53,468 nucleotides of DNA from Peribacillus cavernae (GTDB taxonomy: Bacteria > Bacillota > Bacilli > Bacillales > DSM-1321): assembly GCF_003989135.1 (NCBI RefSeq), contig NZ_RYZZ01000045.1, forward strand, positions 1 to 53,468. The letters are read 5' to 3'. The notes under the pieces are model-generated. The model saw nothing but the letters and a program-made list of their open reading frames with translations, was not told where the DNA came from and made no database searches. Positions 1-7,794 of the stretch are shown piece by piece. Made by a program: the position numbers and the translations under genes. Every line of letters begins with the position of its first letter. The first letter of the stretch is position 1.

Positions 1-16
1 CAAACTCTCCGAAGAA
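1..16 (-). rRNA. 16S rRNA, extreme 5' end (partial)
   Basis: Read on the minus strand the first bases give TTCTTCGGAGAGTTTG, matching the start of Bacillus 16S rRNA (CGGAGAGTTTGATCCTGGC). The gene runs leftward out of the window, so only its first ~16 bases are visible. The leader and promoters to its right support the call. Confidence 0.85.
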
Positions 17-96
17 ATGTCTGACTTGCTCATTGCAATTTTTTGAAGTGTTTGCTCACTTTTAAAAATTAACGTTGGCGTTTTGTTTTGTTCAGT

Positions 97-108
97 TTTC
101 AAAGAGCA
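97..108 (-). promoter_or_regulatory. boxA-like antitermination element of rrn leader
   Basis: The minus strand reads TGCTCTTTGAAA, close to the bacterial rRNA boxA (TGCTCTTTAACA), followed by ACTGAACAAAAC, the usual continuation in Bacillus rRNA leaders and spacers. It lies between the rrn promoters and the 16S start, where NusB/NusE-dependent antitermination sites sit. Confidence 0.7.
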
Positions 109-241
109 ATTTCTTGGACTAATCAAAAAGTATAAACAGGTACTTTCTGAATGTATAAGAAAAACTAATAGTTCCACCTTCGTCTAAATGACTCGGTGCA
201 AGCCGATTTTTTTAATCGTTTCTTTTAGAAGCGACTTTATT

Positions 242-271
242 ATCTTACCATGTTAGCAACTTAGCTGTCAA
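242..271 (-). promoter_or_regulatory. rrn promoter (proximal)
   Basis: Minus strand: -35 TTGACA (266-271), 18-nt spacer, -10 TAAGAT (242-247). It is the promoter nearer the 16S gene of a tandem pair, as is typical for Bacillus rRNA operons. Confidence 0.75.
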
Positions 272-328
272 CATGTTTTTAAAAGTTTTCCGAGGCTGCA
301 AAACTGATGTCCTGCAGCGACGTTTATA

Positions 329-357
329 ACTATACCATCTAAGCTTTGAACGGTCAA
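329..357 (-). promoter_or_regulatory. rrn promoter (distal)
   Basis: Minus strand: -35 TTGACC (352-357), 17-nt spacer, -10 TATAGT (329-334). It lies about 85 nt upstream of the second promoter. Positions 17-377 otherwise hold only leader RNA sequence and no gene. Confidence 0.75.
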
Positions 358-377
358 TAACTTTTTTGAAATAACTT

Positions 378-1241
378 TTACACTCGATAGTAACGATGAT
401 AAATCTCCTGGCCTTTTGTCTCTGCTTTAATTACTTCAATGATATTTTTATCTATTAGATATTCCAATAAAACACTGAGATCAACGGAATAGTGGGTGAG
501 CTCAGGATGTTCCATCAACTCCGCTACACTCCAAACTCCATCCTTTGTTTCCATAATCTCTAGTAAATGCTGTGATCCCAGATTGGTTCTTGAATAAATC
601 AGGAACTCGCTGGCCAGGAATAAGAGTTCAAGCCGTTTTTCCAGCGATTCCTCACTGCTCACCAATTCCTTGTATAGCTTAAAAATTTCCGGCTCTATGT
701 GCTTTACCTGGTTCCAGACAGTCACCTCCGGATGAAACCCTTGCTCGATGATTTCAAGCCGTGCAAGATGATGCAGGGAATGAACGACATGATTGTACGC
801 ATCAAGAAAATGTCCATTCCCAAAAAATGCTTTGCCATCCATATACCTTCTGATTAATTTCGCAAATTCAATTCCCATCTTGATCTTTCTTCCGTAAAAA
901 GGAAATTCCCTTATCTCTGTCTTTAGATTAGAAAGATATTCATTTCGGTCAAACAAGATCTTCCCATTTTGTATCCACTCTACGACCTTTCGGTTAGTTC
1001 CAAGCAGGAGCCAATCCTTTAGTTGCTGTTCTTGAACGATATGCAGCGCGGCCTTTTGGTCTTGATATGTATAATGTTTCACAAAAACAGATTTATTTGC
1101 TTCATTTACGATGACAAACACAATGTAATCGAAGGTGTCTGTTATCGGACTTGCGTTCATTCTTTTTTCAATTAGTAAAATTCCTATTGTCGATTGCATA
1201 CTTGCTCGTTCTTGATAGATTGGACGAAGGATGTCCTCCAT
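378..1241 (-). CDS. ygxA: YgxA, nucleotidyltransferase-like protein
   Basis: Soluble protein of about 287 residues matching B. subtilis YgxA, a nucleotidyltransferase-like fold followed by a C-terminal winged-helix-like segment (around VLLEYLIDKNIIEVIKAE). Its biochemical role is not known. It lies directly next to an rRNA operon, as ygxA does in B. subtilis. The start is the ATG at 1241, which follows a GGAGGAG ribosome site at 1248-1254. A longer reading from the TTG at 1256 would begin inside that ribosome site and is rejected. No signal peptide or membrane segment is visible. Confidence 0.85.
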   Translation of the reverse strand: MEDILRPIYQERASMQSTIGILLIEKRMNASPITDTFDYIVFVIVNEANKSVFVKHYTYQDQKAALHIVQEQQLKDWLLLGTNRKVVEWIQNGKILFDRNEYLSNLKTEIREFPFYGRKIKMGIEFAKLIRRYMDGKAFFGNGHFLDAYNHVVHSLHHLARLEIIEQGFHPEVTVWNQVKHIEPEIFKLYKELVSSEESLEKRLELLFLASEFLIYSRTNLGSQHLLEIMETKDGVWSVAELMEHPELTHYSVDLSVLLEYLIDKNIIEVIKAETKGQEIYHRYYRV

Positions 1242-1396
1242 TATTAACTCCTCCAAAACCTTTTTGTGCTAATAGAAGTTCGACAAACATCGTCGATATC
1301 CCTGCTTACAACGGGTAATTAATCCGTTATTATCTGTTTTATACTTTCATATTAATGCCTGTTTTATGATATAGTAATATCTCAGGAGGGACAACT

Positions 1397-1753
1397 ATGG
1401 CGAAATATTCTAGTAAAATAAATAAAATCCGTACATTTGCTTTAAGCTTGATTTTTATTGGTTTCATCGTCATGTATGGAGGGGTATTTTTCAGGAATTC
1501 TCCAATCATCATGACTATCTTTATGATTTTAGGTCTTTTATGTATTGTCGCGAGTACGGTCGTTTATTTTTGGATCGGCATGCTTTCCACGAAAACCATC
1601 CAGGTGAAATGTCCAAGCTGTGGTAAAGCCACAAAAATTTTGGGCCGGGTCGATATGTGCATGCATTGCAACGAACCCTTAACTCTTGATAAAAACCTTG
1701 AAGGCAAGGAATTTGACGAAAAATATAATCGCAACAAAGGAAATAACATATAA
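1397..1753 (+). CDS. ygzB: YgzB, UPF0295 membrane protein with zinc ribbon
   Basis: 118 residues. Two hydrophobic segments (about residues 13-33 and 38-60) are followed by a cytosolic zinc-ribbon-like motif CPSCGK...CMHC (about 73-91). It matches the UPF0295 family typified by B. subtilis YgzB, which has the same position between ygxA and perR; function unknown. The AGGAGGG ribosome site is well placed before the ATG. It is convergent with perR, with a structured spacer between them. Confidence 0.88.
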   Translation: MAKYSSKINKIRTFALSLIFIGFIVMYGGVFFRNSPIIMTIFMILGLLCIVASTVVYFWIGMLSTKTIQVKCPSCGKATKILGRVDMCMHCNEPLTLDKNLEGKEFDEKYNRNKGNNI

Positions 1754-1756
1754 AGA

Positions 1757-1795
1757 GTGAAACTTCCATCAGTGGGGTGTTCTTTATCCCCCACT
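1757..1795 (+). repeat. Dispersed hairpin repeat, copy A
   Basis: Begins just after the ygzB stop with GTGAAACTTCCATCAGTGGG; the AGTGGGG arm (1771-1777) pairs with CCCCACT (1789-1795). Near-identical heads occur at 28739 and 45401. The hairpin may end ygzB transcription, though no clear T run follows directly. Confidence 0.6.
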
Positions 1796-1859
1796 TAGGC
1801 TTCTTGGTTTTTTCTAAGCCTTGAAGCGGGGATCAAAATATCCGTAATGAGCGGTAGAA

Positions 1860-1975
1860 GCAGAGGCCCCTTGGCCCAGCCGTGATAGGGTAAGCTGCTG
1901 CTCGGCAGGAAATCCTGTCTTTTGGGAGCAGGGCTGCTTATGATCCAAGCGGCTGGGCGCTGGACCTTATTGGAA
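1860..1975. other. GC-rich structured element, possible RNA
   Basis: A long imperfect hairpin between ygzB and perR. The outer stem is GCCCAGCCG (1874-1882) with CGGCTGGGC (1950-1958); then TAAGC/GCTTA (1891-1895/1936-1940), TGCTC/GAGCA (1899-1903/1926-1930) and CAGGA/TCCTG (1906-1910/1913-1917). It is clearly more GC-rich than its flanks. It could be a small RNA or a copy of an interspersed repeat. I do not recognise a named family. Confidence 0.35.
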
Positions 1976-1998
1976 GGTATACGTAATTTCTATAAAGA

Positions 1999-2033
1999 AA
2001 AAAGTTCCAACCTTTAGCGGCGGAACTTTTTTA
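1999..2033. terminator. Bidirectional terminator, ygzB/perR
   Basis: AAAAAGTTCC (1999-2008) pairs with GGAACTTTTT (2022-2031) around a 13-nt loop. There is a T run on both strands, so it can end perR and anything read rightward past ygzB. The perR stop lies inside the right arm. Confidence 0.75.
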
Positions 2034-2474
2034 ATGCGCTTCTTTCGCGGAACAATCCGGACATTCACCATAAATCTCCATGCGGTGATGGCTGATTTTA
2101 AAACCAGTAACATGAGTGGCTAAATGCTCCACTTCATCCAATCCGGGATAATGAAAATCAACAATCTTCCCGCAGTTTTGACATATCACGTGATAATGGT
2201 TGGTTGTGACGAAGTCAAATCTGCTTGAAGAATCTCCGTATGTCAGTTCCTTGATTAGCCCAACTTCACGAAATACTCTCAAGTTATTATAAACCGTTGC
2301 CACACTCATGTTTGGAAATTTCCCTTCCAATGCTTTATAAATGTCATCAGCAGTCGGGTGGGACATCGAGTCTATTAAATATTCAAGTATCGCATGACGC
2401 TGGGGAGTAATCCTGACACCGGTATCCTTCAATGAATCCAATGCTTCGTTAAGCTGTGTTTGAGACACCGTCAT
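2031..2474 (-). CDS. perR: PerR, peroxide-sensing Fur-family repressor
   Basis: 147 residues. An N-terminal winged helix ([19 protein letters not shown] onward) recognises operators; the C-terminal dimer domain carries the structural zinc cysteines in CQNCGK and CPDCSAK. His/Asp positions typical of the PerR metal site are visible ([19 protein letters not shown]). PerR with Fe(II) represses peroxide-defence and iron-storage genes and is inactivated by metal-catalysed His oxidation. The B. subtilis neighbourhood (ygzB, bcp) is conserved. A PerR-box-like palindrome covers its own promoter, so autoregulation is likely. Confidence 0.95.
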   Translation of the reverse strand: MTVSQTQLNEALDSLKDTGVRITPQRHAILEYLIDSMSHPTADDIYKALEGKFPNMSVATVYNNLRVFREVGLIKELTYGDSSSRFDFVTTNHYHVICQNCGKIVDFHYPGLDEVEHLATHVTGFKISHHRMEIYGECPDCSAKEAH

Positions 2475-2508
2475 GCACCTCTTTTCTTAAACTGAATACA
2501 TTCTTAAA

Positions 2509-2523
2509 TTGTAATGTTTATAA
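2509..2523 (-). promoter_or_regulatory. PerR box upstream of perR
   Basis: Minus strand TTATAAACATTACAA matches the PerR consensus TTATAATnATTATAA at 13 of 15 positions. It lies just downstream of the perR -10 element, consistent with negative autoregulation. Confidence 0.6.
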
Positions 2524-2525
2524 AT

Positions 2526-2555
2526 AGTCTACCCTGATATTATGCACTTTGTCAA
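2526..2555 (-). promoter_or_regulatory. perR promoter
   Basis: Minus strand -35 TTGACA (2550-2555), 18-nt spacer, -10 TAGACT (2526-2531), sigma-A type. Transcription would start within or next to the PerR box. Confidence 0.6.
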
Positions 2556-2779
2556 CATATCTGCTGGATTTATAGGGCGAATCGCTTGAAAAGTCAACCC
2601 TTCTTTTGAGTGAATGGTTAGTTCCGTCTCCTCAATTTCTTGAATAACAATCCCTTGTAGCATTTTACATTTCATTATCCCTTTTTTGGATCAACTACAT
2701 TAATATACTCATTTCTACCCTTTAGATATTCCTTTAAATTATCCTCAAAGAATTCAAATGATCTTGGATTTCTATAAAG
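2529..2779 (-). pseudogene. Two coupled ORF remnants upstream of perR
   Basis: Just after the aminopeptidase terminator the minus strand reads an open stretch ending FEDNLKEYLKGRNEYINV...KKG-stop (2675-2779). Its TAA overlaps the ATG of a 48-codon ORF (2529-2675, MKCKMLQGIVIQEIEE...), which ends inside the perR promoter. The overlap and plausible codon use look like the tail of a lost gene plus a small downstream gene. There is no start for the first part and I do not recognise either. It could be chance. Confidence 0.25.
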
Positions 2780-2807
2780 AAAAAAAGCGCGGGCACAAGT
2801 CCCGCGC
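2780..2807 (-). terminator. Terminator of the bcp-aminopeptidase operon
   Basis: Minus strand GCGCGGG, 7-nt loop, CCCGCGC followed by seven T. It lies about 110 nt after the aminopeptidase stop; the spacer 2808-2916 holds no gene, only an AGCCTTTT/AAAAGGCT dyad at 2878-2902. Confidence 0.8.
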
Positions 2808-2916
2808 AAGAATAATTTTGAGGAGGTATTCCCTTACTAAGAGTATATTCGGATGCATCTTATCTGCATTGGACACCAGCCTTTTCAGATCAAAAAAAGG
2901 CTAATTTCTATGAAGT

Positions 2917-4026
2917 CTATTTTAATTGCTCCGGGTTGAGCCCGTCGAGTTCAGGCAGCACGAATAGACCGTCCTTCATTATTAATACATCATCAAAGTA
3001 AATCTCTCCGCCGTCATATTCGGGACGCTGAATGAGCACCATATCCCAATGGATCGAAGAGCGGTTTCCGTTGTCCGCTTCCTCATATGCTTCACCCGGT
3101 GTAAAGTGAATGCTGCCGCAAATTTTTTCATCAAATAAGATATCACCCATCGGTTCTTTTATCATTGGGTTAACGCCAATGGCAAATTCGCCGATATAGC
3201 GGGCCCCTTCGTCCGTATCAAAAATATGGTTGATTTTTTCGGTTTGGTCTGCTTTAGCATCAACCAGCTTGCCATTCTTGAATGTCAGTGAAACATCACG
3301 GAAGGTTGTCCCCTGATACGGACAAGGGGTATTAAAGGAGATCGTTCCATTGACACTGTCTTTAACAGGTGCCGTGAAAACTTCTCCGTCCGGGATATTC
3401 CTTTTTCCTGAGCAGATAACAGCAGGAATTCCTTTAATCGAAAATGACAAATCCGTTCCAGGAGAAATAAGCCTGACCCTATCTGTACGTTCCATTAACT
3501 TCTTCAGTGGCTGCATCGATTTGCCCATTTTCTCATAGTCTACGGTACAAACGTTTAATAAATAATCCTCAAAACGGCTTAGACTCATTCCCGCTTTTTG
3601 TGCCAACCCTTGTGTAGGATAGTTCAAAAGCACCCAGCGCCGGTTATTCACGTAAAAAAAGGTTGACGGCTTCATGGCTTCACCGCGGATGCGATGCTTT
3701 TCAGCGGGAACATCCGCAAGCTCGGCGTCATTCTCTTCTCCATAAACAACAATCACAGCGTCTGTATCTTCGTACTTTTTCATCATCCAGTCTGCATACG
3801 TTTTCAGCTGGTCTTTTTCGTAGCCTATCGCCAAGTGGCGGTTGATTTCGTCGTCCATTAAATCAATGTAAGGATAGGCCCCCATTGCATAGGCTTCATC
3901 AATCAGCTCTTTTAGCAGCGGCTTTGTGTTGACGTGTCCGCGGATTAAAACTCTTTCTTTCTCCTGCAGCTTAACCGAATGGTTCAGCAGCAGTTTTGCT
4001 AATCTTTTCAATCTAGCGTCCCTCAT
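2917..4026 (-). CDS. Aminopeptidase, M29 (AmpS) family
   Basis: 369 residues resembling the thermophilic metallo-aminopeptidase family M29 (AmpS/PepS/aminopeptidase T), cytosolic enzymes that remove N-terminal residues with a two-metal centre. Supporting stretches are VLIRGHVNTKPLLKEL near the N-terminus, and in the C-terminal half EVFTAPVKDSVNG, GEFAIGVNP, FDEKICGSIHFTPGEAYEE and SSIHWDMVL, which hold the usual Glu/His/Asp metal ligands. It is some 40 residues shorter than the classical AmpS. It starts 11 nt after bcp in the same direction, so the two are probably co-transcribed. Confidence 0.85.
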   Translation of the reverse strand: MRDARLKRLAKLLLNHSVKLQEKERVLIRGHVNTKPLLKELIDEAYAMGAYPYIDLMDDEINRHLAIGYEKDQLKTYADWMMKKYEDTDAVIVVYGEENDAELADVPAEKHRIRGEAMKPSTFFYVNNRRWVLLNYPTQGLAQKAGMSLSRFEDYLLNVCTVDYEKMGKSMQPLKKLMERTDRVRLISPGTDLSFSIKGIPAVICSGKRNIPDGEVFTAPVKDSVNGTISFNTPCPYQGTTFRDVSLTFKNGKLVDAKADQTEKINHIFDTDEGARYIGEFAIGVNPMIKEPMGDILFDEKICGSIHFTPGEAYEEADNGNRSSIHWDMVLIQRPEYDGGEIYFDDVLIMKDGLFVLPELDGLNPEQLK

Positions 4027-4037
4027 GATTTCCCCCG

Positions 4038-4505
4038 TTAGATATGATCTTTCAGAAATTGCAGCGCTGCCTCTACATGCCCTTCTACCTTTACCTTACG
4101 CCACTCTTTCACAAGCACGCCTTCTTTATTAATCAAAAATGTCGAGCGCTCGATACCCATGTATTCCTTGCCGAAGTTTTTCTTCAGCTTCCAGACAGCG
4201 TAAAGCTCTGCGGCTTCATGGTCTTCATCAGCCAAAAGCAAAAACGGCAACCCATGCTTGTCAATAAACTTGGCATGGCTTTCGATGGGATCCGGACTGA
4301 CGCCAATAACCACAGCATCAAGCTCTTCAAACTTTTCGTGCTGGTCGCGAAAATCACATGCTTCAGTTGTACATCCAGGTGTCATATCCTTTGGGTAAAA
4401 ATAAAGAACAACATGCTTCCCTTTAAAATCAGCCAATGCTACCTTCTCGCCATTTGTTGAAGTAAGTGTAAAATCCGGTGCTTTTTCTCCGATTACTGTA
4501 GTCAC
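4038..4505 (-). CDS. bcp: Thioredoxin-dependent thiol peroxidase, Bcp/YgaF type
   Basis: 155 residues, an atypical peroxiredoxin. The peroxidatic and resolving cysteines lie in PGCTTEACDF (about C45 and C50) after the strand VVLYFYPKDMTPG. It reduces peroxides in the cytosol with thioredoxin. The GTG start at 4505 is preceded by GGAGGT at 4515-4520. B. subtilis ygaF has the same place next to perR; position fits oxidative defence, but no PerR box is seen upstream. Confidence 0.93.
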   Translation of the reverse strand: MTTVIGEKAPDFTLTSTNGEKVALADFKGKHVVLYFYPKDMTPGCTTEACDFRDQHEKFEELDAVVIGVSPDPIESHAKFIDKHGLPFLLLADEDHEAAELYAVWKLKKNFGKEYMGIERSTFLINKEGVLVKEWRKVKVEGHVEAALQFLKDHI

Positions 4506-4571
4506 CTATAGGCCACCTCCATTTAGTATCTTCATGGTAAGCGTACCCAATTATCCAGGTAAAAACAACTT

Positions 4572-5045
4572 TCAAACATCCCTTCGCTCGTGCTGTTCAA
4601 AGTCGATCACAGCCCGGATCAGAAATGCCGCCGGCAGACTGTAACCGATAAAGGCCTCGATCGCAGCAATAATCCTGCCGATCCCGACCGGACTAACATC
4701 TCCATAGCCAACCGAAAACATCGTCATCGCACTAAAGTAAAAGGATGTTTCCAGCTGCTGAAAGAAATTACTCTCGATCCGCATACCGCTATCTAGGATC
4801 ACCACATAATGGTTCAGCTCAAACAACAAATAGATCAAGGCAAACCCGATCAGGATCGTTGCATACAGATTGGCAATCCAGATCAAATTCTCCATTGAAA
4901 ATTTCTTCTTACTTTTTTCCTCTATAAAGATAGTCCGAATGCTCATAACCATGCACCATATAATCAGCACCATCAGAAGATAAAACGGCATGCTCTTCCT
5001 TCTTTCCCAGGCGGCTTGTATACTACTATTCCTACTCTCATTCAC
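4572..5045 (-). CDS. Two-transmembrane potassium channel, no RCK domain
   Basis: 157 residues with hydrophobic segments near 20-38 and 51-72, then a pore loop containing the selectivity filter SVGYGD (MTMFSVGYGDVSP) and a last helix (IAAIEAFIGYSLPAAFLIRAVI). This is the Ion_trans_2 pattern of small K+ channels. There is no cytosolic nucleotide-binding domain, so gating is unexplained. The ATG at 5045 sits only 1 nt from GAGGTG; an internal ATG at 4991 has a better spaced AAGGA and would give a 139-residue protein starting MPFYLL. Both keep all membrane segments. Confidence 0.8.
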   Translation of the reverse strand: MNESRNSSIQAAWERRKSMPFYLLMVLIIWCMVMSIRTIFIEEKSKKKFSMENLIWIANLYATILIGFALIYLLFELNHYVVILDSGMRIESNFFQQLETSFYFSAMTMFSVGYGDVSPVGIGRIIAAIEAFIGYSLPAAFLIRAVIDFEQHERRDV

Positions 5046-5204
5046 CTCGTTATATGTAAAAAACTTAAATTTGCCGTTTCATCTTCATATCTGCTTAGGT
5101 AACGATCCTTGAAGAAAAAAGATTTTAAATTTCATTTTATTTTATAAGGGAAAAGGGCTATACTAAAGATACTCATACTTACCAATACGCTAGGAGATGA
5201 AACC

Positions 5205-5417
5205 GTGCTTTCAAATATTGGTGTCCCTGGTTTAATCTTAATACTTATTGTCGCCCTTATTGTCTTTGGCCCCAGTAAACTGCCGGAAATCGGCCGGGCA
5301 GTCGGCAATTCCCTGCGCGAGTTCAAAAGGGCAACCTCTGATCTAACGAACGATATAACCGAGGATATTAAAGAAGATATTAACAAGGCAAAAAAAGATA
5401 GCAAGGAAAACATATAG
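5205..5417 (+). CDS. tatA: TatA, twin-arginine translocase pore subunit (TatAd-like)
   Basis: 70 residues: a short N-terminal transmembrane helix ([23 protein letters not shown]), hinge [12 protein letters not shown], amphipathic helix ([12 protein letters not shown]) and a charged tail. Length and sequence resemble B. subtilis TatAd rather than TatAy. It builds the Tat pore for folded proteins. The GTG start has AGGAG 8 nt upstream. There is no tatC beside it; the only obvious Tat substrate here, PhoD, is 18 kb away. Confidence 0.92.
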   Translation: MLSNIGVPGLILILIVALIVFGPSKLPEIGRAVGNSLREFKRATSDLTNDITEDIKEDINKAKKDSKENI

Positions 5418-5442
5418 CAGCATAAATGCATTAAGATTAAAG

Positions 5443-5473
5443 GGGAGGCATCACAAAAATGCCTCCCTTTTTT
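5443..5473 (+). terminator. tatA terminator
   Basis: GGGAGGCAT (5443-5451), 7-nt loop, ATGCCTCCC (5459-5467), then six T. It begins 25 nt after the tatA stop. Confidence 0.9.
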
Positions 5474-5561
5474 CATTTATTTTTGCCGTAACTAATCCTG
5501 TTTTCATATTAATTCCGACATCTGCATTCACGATAACTCAACTCCTCTAATCAACAAAAAT

Positions 5562-5603
5562 AGCCCGGGAGATTCTGATTCACAGTATTCTCCCGGGCTT
5601 TTA
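5562..5603. terminator. Strong hairpin, likely terminator of the leftward siderophore operon
   Basis: Perfect 11-bp stem AGCCCGGGAGA (5562-5572) / TCTCCCGGGCT (5589-5599). TTTT follows rightward and ATTTTTG leftward, so it may work both ways. The rest of 5418-5738 has no gene. Confidence 0.6.
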
Positions 5604-5738
5604 TCCTTCCGTGTAACAGCACTAAGCTGCCGTTTTCTCTCGGACCAGTCCGGCAATTGGCCGCGGAAACCCTAGAAAACTCGTATATTCAATTGTTATC
5701 CATGTTATTATACAACATTTTGATTATCAAGCTAGTGT

Positions 5739-6764
5739 CTATGTGGTTTTTTCTTGACCTAAAACTACAAGCAACTTTTCGTGATGTGTTGAATACATAG
5801 ACATTGGCTCAGAATCTGGTTTCAAATATTTTTTTGCGCTATTCACTGCAATAGGGCCCTCTCTAAAACCCCCAGCGATGAGTTTTAATTTATTTGGATA
5901 AGTGACAGCATCACCCGCTGCAAAAATTCCGGGGATATTGGTCTCCATTGCACCGTTTACAACAAATCTTTCCTCTCGCAAGTTCAGCCCCCAGTCGTTT
6001 ATTCCACCGAAATCTCCTTGAATTCCGTGGTTAACAACCAATGCGTCGACCTCAATAGTATGTCTATCTCCTGTTTCCAGATTTTTAATTATCACTTGCT
6101 TTATCAAATTTTCTTCACCAAGCAATTCTTTTAATTCGTATGGTGTCAGTATATTAGCCATTTTTTTCATATTTGCAACATGACGTTCATGTCCACCAAA
6201 TTCTTCTCTACGATGGATAACGGTGATACTTTCTGCAATCGAGATTAATTCATTGGCCCAATCAACCGCAGAGTTCCCTCCACCGGAAATCAGGACATTC
6301 TTATCTCTAAAAGTTTCAAGCTCATCTACTGAATAGTGAAGGTTGCTATTCTCATAAAATTCCGCACCACTTAGATCAAGTTTAATTGGTTTAAAAATAC
6401 CTGCACCCACTGTCAGAATAATTGTCTTAGTATGGTGAATTTCTCCGGTGGAGGTTGTTAACAGAAACGTTCCATCTTCATTTCGTTGAAGGTCCGAAAT
6501 TAGTTGACCACATATGATGGTCGGCTCAAAGGTCTTTGCTTGTTGTTCTAGCTGTTTAACAAGATCGGCTCCAGTGATTCCTAAAACTCCGCCTATATCC
6601 CTTAACATTTTTTCAGGATAGAACATCGTTATCTTCCCACCAAGGTCTGGACTGCTTTCAATCAGTTTAGTCTTTAGTTCACGCATACCACTATAGAAAG
6701 TAGTAAAAAGACCAATGGGTCCTCCCCCTATAACCGTCACATCATACAGGCCCTCGTTTTCCAT
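5739..6764 (-). CDS. Ferredoxin-NADP reductase-like flavoprotein (YcgT/YumC type)
   Basis: 341 residues, thioredoxin-reductase-like without the CxxC redox pair. FAD site VIGGGPIGLF (about 11-20), NADP-binding ISGGGNSAVDWANE (about 160-173) and C-terminal FAD motif GIFAAGDAV. This is the ferredoxin--NADP reductase type 2 family (B. subtilis YumC, YcgT). As the last gene of a siderophore uptake operon it probably supplies electrons to free iron from the imported siderophore; that role is inferred from position. AAGGGAGAG ribosome site; 21 nt after the permease. Confidence 0.85.
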   Translation of the reverse strand: MENEGLYDVTVIGGGPIGLFTTFYSGMRELKTKLIESSPDLGGKITMFYPEKMLRDIGGVLGITGADLVKQLEQQAKTFEPTIICGQLISDLQRNEDGTFLLTTSTGEIHHTKTIILTVGAGIFKPIKLDLSGAEFYENSNLHYSVDELETFRDKNVLISGGGNSAVDWANELISIAESITVIHRREEFGGHERHVANMKKMANILTPYELKELLGEENLIKQVIIKNLETGDRHTIEVDALVVNHGIQGDFGGINDWGLNLREERFVVNGAMETNIPGIFAAGDAVTYPNKLKLIAGGFREGPIAVNSAKKYLKPDSEPMSMYSTHHEKLLVVLGQEKTT

Positions 6765-6785
6765 CTTGATCTCTCCCTTTTGAAA

Positions 6786-7793
6786 CTATTTTTTTGCCAT
6801 TAAGTACATAAAGTATGGTGCACCAATTATTGTGACGACAACTCCTGCAGGAATACCGCTAGGGTCTAATATGATCCTTCCAATCGTATCTGCGGCAAGG
6901 AGTAAAATGGCACCAAGCATAGCTGCAACAGGGAGGAAGCCCTGATGACGAGGTCCTACCAGGGCTCTTGCGATATGCGGAGCCATAAGTCCAACAAACG
7001 CAATACCTCCACTGACTGATACAGAAACTGACGCAAGAGCCGCGGCAATAAAGATAAGGACCAATCTTTCCCTCTCCACATGGACTCCCAATCCAACAGA
7101 TACATGCTCATGCATATTTAATGTATTTAATACATTCGATTTGGTAAAAACGATCGGAAGGAGTATAAGAATCCAAGGAAGTAAAGCAAGAACAAACGTC
7201 CAATCGTCTCCCCATATCCTCCCTGACATCCAATTAGCGAAAAAATCATATTGCTCACGTTCCAAACGGGTCGACAGGGTTAAAATAGCACCATAAAGGG
7301 CCGCTGCCATTCCGACACCAATTAAAACGAGCCTCGTTGGGTCAACTCCCTCACCTTTTTCAAATGACATGATGTAAATAAAAGCTGCTGCTACTATTCC
7401 TCCTAATAATGCAAAAAGAGGCAGTACGTATAAAAAAATAGTGGATTCTGCAGTAAAAAACATGACATAAAAAACCACCATCAGTCCTGCTCCTGCATTG
7501 ATCCCTAAAATACCAGGGTCTGAAAGTGGGTTTCTGGTAATACTTTGCAGAATTGCTCCGGAAACGGCAAGCCCCATTCCTGCTAGAATAGTAACTAGAA
7601 TTCTCGGAAGTCGGAACCCGTATAATATTAAATTTTCCTTGGTGGTCCCCTGCCCTATAATGGTACGTCCTAATTGAGTAGGAGATAAAGATACATAGCC
7701 AGTTGCCACGCTTATGACAAAAACCGCCATAAGCAAAACTAAAGCTGAGATCATGGTTATTCGAACTCTCTTAAGCTGATCTGAATTTATCAT
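6786..7793 (-). CDS. Siderophore ABC permease, FecCD family (second)
   Basis: About 335 residues, mostly hydrophobic, with FecCD-family signatures: GFRLPRILVTILAGMGLAVSG, TRNPLSDPGILGINAG and FVGLMAPHIAR. It forms the membrane channel for Fe-siderophore import together with the permease just upstream. The start chosen is the ATG at 7793, one base after the upstream stop and preceded by GAGGAAAA. A reading from 7844 would overlap the upstream gene by about 50 nt. Similar to YfhA of B. subtilis by pairing with a YfiZ-like gene. Confidence 0.88.
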   Translation of the reverse strand: MINSDQLKRVRITMISALVLLMAVFVISVATGYVSLSPTQLGRTIIGQGTTKENLILYGFRLPRILVTILAGMGLAVSGAILQSITRNPLSDPGILGINAGAGLMVVFYVMFFTAESTIFLYVLPLFALLGGIVAAAFIYIMSFEKGEGVDPTRLVLIGVGMAAALYGAILTLSTRLEREQYDFFANWMSGRIWGDDWTFVLALLPWILILLPIVFTKSNVLNTLNMHEHVSVGLGVHVERERLVLIFIAAALASVSVSVSGGIAFVGLMAPHIARALVGPRHQGFLPVAAMLGAILLLAADTIGRIILDPSGIPAGVVVTIIGAPYFMYLMAKK

Positions 7794-7794
7794 G

